Shown here: piece by piece, positions 47,765 to 54,963 of the stretch
Numbering within the stretch: the first letter of the stretch is position 1
Layout of the letters: each line of letters opens with the position of its first letter
Assembly: GCA_049520215.1 (NCBI GenBank)
Contig: JBEKPZ010000007.1
Location: 1-64,000, forward strand
Direction of reading: 5' to 3'
Source of the DNA: Bog-159 sp049520215
GTDB taxonomy: Bacteria; Acidobacteriota; Terriglobia; Bryobacterales; Bryobacteraceae
DNA length: 64,000 nucleotides
Translations under genes and position numbers: made by a program
Notes under the pieces: generated by a model
Databases searched by the model: none
Told to the model about the DNA's origin: nothing
The model's input: the letters and a program-made list of their open reading frames with translations, nothing else

Positions 47765-49951
47765 ATGTCTTTGAAACCATCCTGCTCTCTCCTGTTGGCG
47801 GCCGCATTCACCGCCTGTTCCGGCGTTTACGCGCAAATCGATCCCATCGACAAAGGCCACTCCGCGCATGGCGCCGCGTTCGACATCGGGCCGCGCCAAA
47901 AGCCGTGGCTGATCGAGGGCATCGGCGTCGCGCCGTTTCCCATCACCACCAGGAACCCCGAGGTCCAGCAGTGGTTCAACCAGGGCAACGCGCTGCTGCA
48001 CTCCTTCTGGTTTTACGAAGCCGAGCGCTCCTTCCGTTGGTGCCTGAAACTGGAGCCGGACAATGCCATGGCCTATTGGGGCCTGGCCCGCGCCACCGAA
48101 GGCGACCGCGCCGCCGACTTCCTGCGCGAAGCCGTCAAGCGCAAGGACAAAGTCACCGAGCGCGAGCGCCTGTATATCGAGGCTGAAGCGGCCGTCCTGA
48201 TGCCCGATCCGGTGCGCGATACCGGCGCCAAGCCCGATTACCGCGAGCTGCGCCGCGCCGAGATGAAGAAGCTCGAAACGTTGTGCGTGAAGTATCCGGA
48301 CGATATGGAAGCGCGCGCGCTGTTGGCCGAGGCCACCATGGGCGACTCGCGCTATGGCGCCGAACTGATCATCCGCGAAATCCTGGCGCGCGAACCCAAC
48401 CATCCGGGCGCGCACCACTACCGCATCCACAACTGGGATTACCACGAACCCGAACAGGCGCTCGCAAGCTGCCGCGCATACACCGATCTGGTGCCGGGCA
48501 TCGGCCACGCCCAGCACATGCCAGGACACATCTACGCCATCGTGGGCATGTGGCACGAGGCGGCGCTCTCCATGGATGCGGCCACGCGTGTCGAGAAGCA
48601 GTACATGAAAACCAGCCTCACGTTTCCGTTCAACAACTGGAACTACGCCCACAACCGCACCTACCTTTCCTATATTCAGGAGCAACTTGGGATGGCCGAG
48701 GCTGCCATCTTCGGCGCGCACCAACTCATCGACGCGCCGCTCGATCCCGTCGATAACAAGGAGAACGAATTCAGCACGCACTCGCGCGGCATCGCGGCCA
48801 TGGAGCGCGCGCTTATCAAGTTCGAACGGTGGGACGAGCTGCTGAATCCCAAGTCCATCCCGTGGCGCGACGTGTATGAAGACAAGATGGACAAGGCCTA
48901 CTCCGAGGCGCGCGCCTGGCTGGGCAAAGGCGACCTGGAGAAAGCCGGCAAGAGCATCGCCGCGCACGCCGCGCTCAAGAAGGATCTGGACAAGAACAAG
49001 GACGAGGAGGAGACCTACGGCATCGAAGCTGTCGAGTTGAAGGGACGCCTGGCGATCGCGCGCGGCGACACTATCGTGGGCCTCGGGCTGCTGGCGGACG
49101 CCGCCGGACGCGAATACGACATGCAGAAGCAATACGCCGACCCGCCGTTCTATCCGCAATCGCTCTATAACAGCTTGGGCGAGGCTTATCTGGATGCCAA
49201 GAGCCCGGTGCTGGCGGCGCAGGCGTTCGAAAAAGCGCTGGAGCTGACCCGCAACGATATCTTCGCGCTTTCCGGACTGGTGCGCGCCTACGCCGCGCTG
49301 GGCGAGAAATCCAAGGCCGAGGACGACATGGCGCGGCTGCTGTTCGCGGCCTCGAATGCCGACGCGGGACTGAAGATTCTGGAGCGCGCCAGGGCCACTG
49401 GCATCACCGCCGCGCCGCGCGACTCATCGCCCGCGCCGCAGCGCAATTATGCGCGCGTGCCTCTGGACCATTTCGGGCCGCCGCGCTGGGAGCCTTATGA
49501 GGCGCCGGCGCTGGATGTCCGCGATGCCGCGGGGAAGTCCGTGTCACTCGCGGAGTATCGCGGCAAGAACGTGTTGTTGGTGTTCTATCTCGGGCCGGAG
49601 TGCCCGCACTGCATGCGGCAGTTGCACGAGATCGGGAAGAGCAAGGACGAGTGGGACCGGCTGAATACGGTGGTGCTGGCGGTCAGCAGCGCGGCGCCGG
49701 AGAAGAACAGCGAGGCGCTGAAGCAGTTCGGCGATCTACCCGCGCGCCTGTTGTCGGACCCGGATCATACGAACGCGCGGCGCTTCCATTCGTACGACGA
49801 TTTCGAGGATATCGAGTTGCACTCGACGATCCTGATCGATAAGAAGGGCAGGGTTTACTGGGCGCGTTTCGGCGGGGATCCGTTTTCGGATATGGCGTTT
49901 TTGGTGAAGCAGGTGGAGCGCATGAACGAGTTGAGTGGAGGGCGGACTTGA
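47765..49951 (+). CDS. Secreted TPR protein with C-terminal thioredoxin-like domain
   Basis: A 728-residue exported protein. A signal peptide (LLLAAAFTACSGVYA, with a possible lipobox Cys) precedes tetratricopeptide repeats over most of the length: QQWFNQGNALLHSFWFYEAE, GHAQHMPGHIYAIVGMWHEA and LGEAYLDAKSPVLAAQAFEK. Residues about 580-728 form an AhpC/TSA-like thioredoxin fold with EYRGKNVLLVFYLGPECPHC, giving a CPHC redox motif. This architecture is common in acidobacterial genomes; the substrate is unknown. Its stop codon lies inside a palindromic repeat. Confidence 0.85.
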   Translation: MSLKPSCSLLLAAAFTACSGVYAQIDPIDKGHSAHGAAFDIGPRQKPWLIEGIGVAPFPITTRNPEVQQWFNQGNALLHSFWFYEAERSFRWCLKLEPDNAMAYWGLARATEGDRAADFLREAVKRKDKVTERERLYIEAEAAVLMPDPVRDTGAKPDYRELRRAEMKKLETLCVKYPDDMEARALLAEATMGDSRYGAELIIREILAREPNHPGAHHYRIHNWDYHEPEQALASCRAYTDLVPGIGHAQHMPGHIYAIVGMWHEAALSMDAATRVEKQYMKTSLTFPFNNWNYAHNRTYLSYIQEQLGMAEAAIFGAHQLIDAPLDPVDNKENEFSTHSRGIAAMERALIKFERWDELLNPKSIPWRDVYEDKMDKAYSEARAWLGKGDLEKAGKSIAAHAALKKDLDKNKDEEETYGIEAVELKGRLAIARGDTIVGLGLLADAAGREYDMQKQYADPPFYPQSLYNSLGEAYLDAKSPVLAAQAFEKALELTRNDIFALSGLVRAYAALGEKSKAEDDMARLLFAASNADAGLKILERARATGITAAPRDSSPAPQRNYARVPLDHFGPPRWEPYEAPALDVRDAAGKSVSLAEYRGKNVLLVFYLGPECPHCMRQLHEIGKSKDEWDRLNTVVLAVSSAAPEKNSEALKQFGDLPARLLSDPDHTNARRFHSYDDFEDIELHSTILIDKKGRVYWARFGGDPFSDMAFLVKQVERMNELSGGRT

Positions 49952-49973
49952 GTCCGCGCGGGGCTTTAGCCCC
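49942..49973. repeat. Twin-hairpin intergenic repeat overlapping a stop codon
   Basis: GCGGACT-TG-AGTCCGC (49942-49957) followed by GGGGCT-TT-AGCCCC (49960-49973). The first palindrome contains the TGA stop (49949-49951) of the TPR-thioredoxin gene. Confidence 0.65.
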
Positions 49974-50180
49974 GCCACGTTGCAGTCCAGGGATCAGAGC
50001 AGGTCGTTCCGGTCCTTATAGCGTCGCTCAAAGCTGGTCGAAGGGATCAAAGGAGGCCGGAAGGGTGAGAACGTGCGCCTCGACCTCCTTGACGACACGC
50101 TGCGGGGAGCCAGCCGCCCGCGCTGCGGGGGGCCGGTGCTGCGGAGGGAGTTGTTACGATTCAGTGACCAGGGCTTTTTT

Positions 50181-50315
50181 TTATGAAAATGGCGATAGGG
50201 ATTTCCACACGAGGGCAGCGAGCTTGCGTCGAAACCAGTCGAAGCACAGAAGTTCCGACGGACCTTCCACGAGGAGCGTCGGCTCGCCGATGATCAGGCT
50301 CCGCGTTATCGTCAC
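50181..50315 (-). pseudogene. Remnant of an OLD/TOPRIM-type ATPase C-terminus
   Basis: A 44-residue reading frame, starting with a GTG that overlaps the DUF5996 stop (GTGA), encodes SLIIGEPTLLVEGPSELLCF followed by DWFRRKLAAL. The LLVEGPSELL block is the start of a TOPRIM domain as in OLD-family nucleases, but nothing upstream or downstream of that fold is present. I read it as a decayed fragment; a tiny real gene is less likely. Confidence 0.35.
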
Positions 50316-51220
50316 CCAGGCACGGGCGGCCGTTCCAGGTTGCCGCGATCCCAATTGCCCAAACTCGCGGCGGCTTCGTAGGTAGTCTGGAGAAAACTGA
50401 GCAGCGCGGTCCGGGGCGACGCCGCATTGCGGACGTCCTCATACATCAGGATGAACTCCCGCAATCCGGTGTGATAGAACGCCGCGGGCGGAAGCACGGA
50501 GCGCGCCGCGTAACCTGACGGTTCGGGCGCCGCATAGGAGTAGAATGCCGGACCCGTTATTTCGCCGCCGCCCGGCCAGAATCCCGCGCTCGAGCACTCA
50601 TGCGAATACGCTTCACGAGTAATGGGGTCCGCCCCAACGCGCTCTGGCGCGCGGCGTCCGGAGAATCGGGTGGCGGCGAGATCGAAGCTACCCCAGAAAA
50701 AATGTACGGGACTGGCCTTGCCTATGAACCTGCCGCGGAATTCTTTGAGGATCGTATCGGCTTGCAGAAGAATCTGGTGGAATTTGGTCACATACTCGGG
50801 ATCGTAGGAAGCATGTTCGCGGTCATCGGGAAAGGGAATGGGATTGGGAATCTCTACCGGCATCGGCCATATCTTCACGTCGATCCCGATGGCGCGCAGC
50901 GCCGCCATGACTTCGTGGTAGAAGTCCGCGACGGGGCGCGCGTACAATCGCACGAAAGTCGTGGCCTGGCCGCTTTTCCGGATGGCGAGATTCTGGCCGG
51001 CGAAATCGAATTCGATCTCGAACACGCCGTCGCCGTACGGGATGGCGGATGTGGTGAGGCCACGCGCGCTCACGTAGAGTGGCACCTGCCACCAATGGTT
51101 CACGAGCGGACTCAAGGCAAGGCGCACCTTGCCGACGATCTGCGTCCACATGTGCAGCGTGGCGCGGGTGCTTTCCCATGCTGCGAGCGGCAGCGGCGGC
51201 CATGGATTGAGGTCGTCCAT
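50312..51220 (-). CDS. DUF5996 family protein
   Basis: A 302-residue cytoplasmic protein of a conserved family without known function. Typical blocks are WPPLPLAAWESTRATLHMWT, QIVGKVRLALSPLVNHWWQV, PLYVSARGLTTSAIPYG, FVRLYARPVADFYHEVMAAL and SPVHFFWGSFDLAATRFSGR. Start ATG 51220 lies six bases after the stop of the fadE remnant, so its original upstream context has been altered. Confidence 0.85.
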   Translation of the reverse strand: MDDLNPWPPLPLAAWESTRATLHMWTQIVGKVRLALSPLVNHWWQVPLYVSARGLTTSAIPYGDGVFEIEFDFAGQNLAIRKSGQATTFVRLYARPVADFYHEVMAALRAIGIDVKIWPMPVEIPNPIPFPDDREHASYDPEYVTKFHQILLQADTILKEFRGRFIGKASPVHFFWGSFDLAATRFSGRRAPERVGADPITREAYSHECSSAGFWPGGGEITGPAFYSYAAPEPSGYAARSVLPPAAFYHTGLREFILMYEDVRNAASPRTALLSFLQTTYEAAASLGNWDRGNLERPPVPG

Positions 51221-51226
51221 CGTGCT

Positions 51227-51330
51227 TCATCCAATATACCGCTCGGCGTGCAGCACCTTGTCTGCGATCTTGAGGCGCAGGGCGATCGAGCACACGGGTT
51301 CATACTCGCCGAAGCGATGGAGCAGATTCG
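51227..51330 (-). pseudogene. Remnant of an acyl-CoA dehydrogenase 3' end
   Basis: Minus-strand translation gives LLHRFGEYEPVCSIALRLKI and ADKVLHAERYIG before a TGA, which aligns with the last residues of the intact FadE at 51810 (VLRRFGKYEPVDSIALRRKI, AHRLLDAERYIV). The DNA copies match at roughly three quarters of positions by eye. Only the last 35 or so codons remain; upstream it is replaced by hicBA. Confidence 0.75.
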
Positions 51331-51533
51331 GCACAGCGCGTCGTATCCAGGGTGATTTCGCGAATCATGAATCGAACTTGCGCGACAGAGTACTCGGGAT
51401 TCGAAGGGATCGCCAGCCGGTGCCGGCCTGCCGTCATAAACTGGTGTCGCGTTCCGGCGTAGGGACCGTTGAAGCCCAGTTTTGCTAATCGCCGAACGAA
51501 ATCGGCACGTTTACAGGGCACCCACCGGCTCAC
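51300..51533 (-). CDS. hicA: HicA-type mRNA interferase toxin
   Basis: A 77-residue toxin of a type II toxin-antitoxin pair. VPCKRADFVRRLAKLGFNGP, GTRHQFMTAGRHRLAIPSNP and VRFMIREI follow the HicA dsRBD-like fold, with the catalytic His in TRHQFM. The GTG at 51533, after AAGGAACC, gives a normal N-terminus. The last 16 or so residues (LDTTRCAESAPSLRRV) are read out of frame from the fadE remnant, so the native C-terminus has been replaced. Confidence 0.8.
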   Translation of the reverse strand: MSRWVPCKRADFVRRLAKLGFNGPYAGTRHQFMTAGRHRLAIPSNPEYSVAQVRFMIREITLDTTRCAESAPSLRRV

Positions 51534-51795
51534 GCGTCGGTTCCTTATTGAGGTCAATGCCGCCTATGACTGGTAGCGGGTGGGCGAGCTTAAGGCCGAG
51601 GAGAATCCAGTCCTCAAGAGTGGATCGCAGTTCCCGTTCACAGCGATACAACGTTGGGGCGAGCGCGACCACGCCTGGGCAGCCGGGGATACTACCAGCA
51701 AAGGTCTCATCCCCCAACTTGTCGTAAACGGCCTGTCCGAAGGCTTCGTGAACATACGGCCTGGGAGGCCGCTGCAGGCCAAGGGCCTGCCCCAC
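51511..51795 (-). CDS. hicB: HicB-type antitoxin, start inside a palindromic repeat
   Basis: The antitoxin partner of HicA, upstream on the same strand and overlapping it by 23 bases. YDKLGDETFAGSIPGCPGVV, ALAPTLYRCERELRSTLEDW and ILLGLKLAHPLPVIGGIDLN form the partial RNase-H-like HicB fold. No DNA-binding domain is present. The only clear start (GTG 51795) and the next ten or so codons come from the palindromic repeat at 51758-51790, so the true start may be a later non-ATG codon or the gene may be damaged. Confidence 0.7.
   Translation of the reverse strand: MGQALGLQRPPRPYVHEAFGQAVYDKLGDETFAGSIPGCPGVVALAPTLYRCERELRSTLEDWILLGLKLAHPLPVIGGIDLNKEPTREPVGAL
51758..51795. repeat. Twin-hairpin repeat at the hicB start
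   Basis: GGCCT-GGG-AGGCC (51758-51770) and GCAGGCC-AAG-GGCCTGC (51774-51790), followed by CCCAC. It shares the layout and CCCAC end with the elements at 59939 and 61944. Confidence 0.65.
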
Positions 51796-51809
51796 GAGGT
51801 TCTTTGAGA

Positions 51810-53603
51810 TTATACGATATAGCGTTCGGCGTCCAGCAGGCGGTGCGCGATCTTGCGGCGCAGGGCGATCGAGTCCACCGGTTCGTATTTGCCGAAGCGG
51901 CGCAGCACCACCAGGTTGGTGCGCAGCGTGTCGCCTTCCGAGCAGGCCGCCAGTACGATGCGCGCGGTGACGTCGATATGCGCCATGGCGTCGCGCACCA
52001 GGACGGCGGTCATGTCGGCGGCGTTGGCGCCCTTGCCGGATTCGGCCAGCTTCTGGGTGCGCAGCAGCGCCGATTCCATGGCGAAGATATCCATGATCAC
52101 GTCGGTAATGTTGGCCAGGACCTCCTGCTGTTTTTCCATCTCCAGCATGTACTTCTGATAGGCCACACCCATCAGCATGAGGGCGATCTTCTTGGCGTTG
52201 ATCAGGATCTTAGTCTCTTCGGCGAACGGGCCGGTGGGCTGGTCCTCGCCGCCATGCGGGCCGCCCAGGATTTCCTGGAGGACGCCGGTAGCCGCCTGCA
52301 CCAGGCCGAGTTGGCCGCGCGCGGCGCGCTTCAGCAGCATGCCGGTGGTGAGCAGACGGTTGATCTCGTTGGTACCTTCGAAGATGCGATTGATGCGCGA
52401 ATCGCGATAGGCGCGCTCCACCGGATAATCCTGATGGTAGCCGTAGCCGCCGTGGATCTGCACGCCTTCATCGACCACGTAGTCCAGCACTTCGGAAGCG
52501 TAGATTTTGATGATGGAGCACTCGGCGGCGAACTCCTCCACCGCTTTCAGCATGGTTTGCGCGGCGTTGGCTTGCGACCAGGAGAAGTTCTCCAGCAGCG
52601 ATTCGATTAGGCCCACCACGCGATAGGTCATGGACTCGGCCGCATAGGTGCGGATGGCCATCTCGGCGAGCTTGTGCTGGATCATGCCGAATTCGGCGAT
52701 GGACTGACCGAAGGCCTTGCGCTCTTTGGCGTACTTGAGCGAAACCGCCAGCACGTTCTTGGAGCCGCCCACGGTGCCGGGACCGAGCTTGAGCCGGCCG
52801 ACATTCAGGATGTTGAAGGCGATGATGTGGCCGCGGCCGATTTCGCCGAGCACATTTTCGACGGGCACGGGCACGTTGTCGAGATACACGGCCGTGGTGG
52901 AACTGCCCTTGATGCCCATCTTCTTTTCTTCGGCGCCGGAGGATACGCCGGGGAATTTGCGCTCGACCAGGAAGGCGGTAAACTTCTCGCCGCCGACTTT
53001 CGCGAAGACCGTGAACAGATCGGCATGGCCGCCGTTGGTGATCCACATTTTCTGGCCGTTGAGGATATAGTGTTTGCCATCCGGGCTGAGGTCGGCGCGG
53101 GTGCGAACGGCCAGCGCGTCGGAACCGCATTGCGGCTCGGTGAGGCAGTACGCGCCCAACATTTCCATGGAGGCCAACTTGGGCAGGTAATGCTTCTTCT
53201 GCTCCTCGGTGCCGAAATACAGAATGGGCAGCGTGCCGATGCCGACGTGCGCGCCGTACCAGCCCGAAAAAGAGCCGTCGCCGGCCATGTGTTCCATGGC
53301 GATCATGGCGGAGGTCAAGTCGAGTTCCATGCCGCCGTATTGTTCGGGGATGGTGATGCCGGTCAGGCCCAGTTCGGCTGCTTTGCGCAGGCACGCCATG
53401 GCGACTCCCGGTTCGTGGTGCTGGATGGCTTCCACGTTGGGGCCGACTTCCTTGGCCCAGAATTCGTCCACCGTGCGGGCGATGGCCAGGTGTTCCGGAG
53501 TGAGGTCCTCCGGGGTGAAGACTTCGTTTGGCAGGCGCTCTTCGATCAGGAACGCGCCTCCCTTGGTTTTAGGTAATAAGATCGATGCTGTTGCCGTTGC
53601 CAT
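51810..53603 (-). CDS. fadE: Acyl-CoA dehydrogenase FadE
   Basis: A 597-residue flavoenzyme for the first step of fatty-acid beta-oxidation. It has ACAD N-terminal, middle and C-terminal domains: LGLTGITIPEQYGGMELDLT, AYCLTEPQCGSDALAVRTRA, MWITNGGHADLFTVFA, GHIIAFNILNVGRLKLGPGT, and QIHGGYGYHQDYPVERAYRD, RINRIFEGTNEINRLL. An extra C-terminal helical domain of about 150 residues is typical of this long subfamily. It ends the fadN-fadA-fadE operon. Confidence 0.95.
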   Translation of the reverse strand: MATATASILLPKTKGGAFLIEERLPNEVFTPEDLTPEHLAIARTVDEFWAKEVGPNVEAIQHHEPGVAMACLRKAAELGLTGITIPEQYGGMELDLTSAMIAMEHMAGDGSFSGWYGAHVGIGTLPILYFGTEEQKKHYLPKLASMEMLGAYCLTEPQCGSDALAVRTRADLSPDGKHYILNGQKMWITNGGHADLFTVFAKVGGEKFTAFLVERKFPGVSSGAEEKKMGIKGSSTTAVYLDNVPVPVENVLGEIGRGHIIAFNILNVGRLKLGPGTVGGSKNVLAVSLKYAKERKAFGQSIAEFGMIQHKLAEMAIRTYAAESMTYRVVGLIESLLENFSWSQANAAQTMLKAVEEFAAECSIIKIYASEVLDYVVDEGVQIHGGYGYHQDYPVERAYRDSRINRIFEGTNEINRLLTTGMLLKRAARGQLGLVQAATGVLQEILGGPHGGEDQPTGPFAEETKILINAKKIALMLMGVAYQKYMLEMEKQQEVLANITDVIMDIFAMESALLRTQKLAESGKGANAADMTAVLVRDAMAHIDVTARIVLAACSEGDTLRTNLVVLRRFGKYEPVDSIALRRKIAHRLLDAERYIV

Positions 53604-53620
53604 ATATTCTCCTGGTACTC

Positions 53621-53696
53621 CACAGGCTAAAGCCTGTGCTATCTACCTCACAGGCTAAAGCCTGTGCTACCTACTCCACAGGCTAAAGCCTGTGCT
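53621..53696. repeat. Three tandem 28-bp palindromic repeats
   Basis: CACAGGCTAAAGCCTGTGCT occurs at 53621-53640, 53649-53668 and 53677-53696, an exact 28-base period with short spacers (ATCTACCT, ACCTACTC). Each copy is an 8-bp palindrome around AA. They fill the fadA-fadE gap, and the fadA TAG stop (53695-53697) is formed by the last copy. Not a CRISPR: spacers are eight bases and nearly identical. Confidence 0.85.
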
Positions 53697-54873
53697 ACCT
53701 CATCAATTCGAAGATACCAGCGGCGCCCTGGCCGCCGCCCACACACATGGTTACCATGCCATACTTCACGTTGCGGCGGGCCATCTCCCGCAGAATCGTC
53801 GCAGTGAGCTTGGCGCCCGTGCATCCCAGCGGGTGCCCCAAGGCGATCGCGCCGCCGTTCACATTGACTTTCTCCGGATCGAGGCCGGCCTCTCTAATGA
53901 CGGCCAGCGCCTGCACACCGAAGGCTTCGTTCAGTTCGATCAGGCCAATGTCGTCCAGCGTGAGGCCCGCGATTTTGAGGGCCTTGGGAATAGCTACTAC
54001 CGGTCCGATGCCCATAATCTCGGGAGGCACGCCGCCGGCGGAAAAGCTCACAAAGCGGGCCATGGATTTCAGGCCCAGTTCGCGCGCCTTGCGGTCGGAC
54101 ATGACGATGGCGGCCGCCGCGCCGTCGCTGGTCTGGGAAGAGTTGCCCGCGGTGACCGTGCCGCTGGCGTGGAAAACCGGCTTGAGTTTGGCGAGCGCTT
54201 CGACGGTCGTGTCGGCGCGCGGCCCTTCATCCTTGGCGAAAACGGTCTTGGTGACTTTGGGTTTGCGGCCGTTGGGGGTGACCCAATCGATTTCGAAGGG
54301 CACGATCTCCTCGTCGAACCTGCCTTCGGCCTGGGCGCGCAGGGCGTTCTGATGGCTGCGGTAGGAGAAGGCGTCGGCCGCATCGCGCGGGATGTTGTAT
54401 TTGCGCTGCACGCACTCGGCGGTGAGCCCCATGTTCATGTAGATCTCGGGGCGATGATCGACGAACCACGGGCTGGGGGCGACCTTGTGGCCGCCGCGCG
54501 GCATCAGGCTCATGCTTTCCGCGCCGCCCGCAATGATAATGTCCGCGCCGCCGGAACGGATGCGGTCGGCGGCCATGGCGATGGCTTGCAGGCCGGAGCT
54601 GCAGAACCGGTTGATGGTCACGCCGGTGACGGTGTCCGGAAGGCCGGCGCGCAGGGCCACGCAACGGGCCATGTTGTTGCCCGATTCGGCTTCCGGCATG
54701 GCACAGCCGAGGACGATGTCTTCGATCTCGGCCGGGACAACCTGCGGATGCTTTTCCAAAAGGCGGCGGATGACCGCGCCTGCGAGATCGTCCGGGCGCG
54801 AAGTGCGCAACGCGCCGCGCGGCGCTTTGCCGATGGCGGTGCGGAGACAGTCGATAATGACGGCTTCTTGCAT
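53695..54873 (-). CDS. fadA: Acetyl-CoA acyltransferase (thiolase) FadA
   Basis: A 392-residue thiolase that cleaves 3-ketoacyl-CoA. The active-site Cys is in NRFCSSGLQAIAMAA (near residue 90), the base His in GGAIALGHPLGCTGAK and the second Cys in TMCVGGGQGAAGIF. The start ATG 54873 follows GGGAG. It lies between fadN and fadE in the same order as the Bacillus fadNAE operon. Confidence 0.96.
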   Translation of the reverse strand: MQEAVIIDCLRTAIGKAPRGALRTSRPDDLAGAVIRRLLEKHPQVVPAEIEDIVLGCAMPEAESGNNMARCVALRAGLPDTVTGVTINRFCSSGLQAIAMAADRIRSGGADIIIAGGAESMSLMPRGGHKVAPSPWFVDHRPEIYMNMGLTAECVQRKYNIPRDAADAFSYRSHQNALRAQAEGRFDEEIVPFEIDWVTPNGRKPKVTKTVFAKDEGPRADTTVEALAKLKPVFHASGTVTAGNSSQTSDGAAAAIVMSDRKARELGLKSMARFVSFSAGGVPPEIMGIGPVVAIPKALKIAGLTLDDIGLIELNEAFGVQALAVIREAGLDPEKVNVNGGAIALGHPLGCTGAKLTATILREMARRNVKYGMVTMCVGGGQGAAGIFELMR

Positions 54874-54889
54874 GTACACTCCCAAAAAC

Positions 54890-54961
54890 GGGGCTAGGGG
54901 CTGGGGGCTAGGGGCTGGGGTTTTGTCTTTCCCTAGTCCCTAACCCCTAGTCCCCAGGCCC
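54890..54961. repeat. Large G-rich/C-rich inverted repeat between fadN and fadA
   Basis: A GGGGCTAGGGGCTGG-type direct duplication (54890-54920) is followed by a ten-base T-rich loop and a CCCTAGTCCCTAACCCC-type complement (54931-54961). The arms can fold to a hairpin of about 30 bp in the operon mRNA, with slipped alternatives. Confidence 0.75.
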
Positions 54962-54963
54962 AG

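Noticed and set aside
50165..50184. T-rich run after AGGGC as an intrinsic terminator
   Set aside because: No convincing stem precedes the eight T residues on the plus strand.
53621..53696. Regular 28-bp repeats as a CRISPR array
   Set aside because: Only three copies, eight-base near-identical spacers, and each repeat is a full palindrome; no cas genes nearby.
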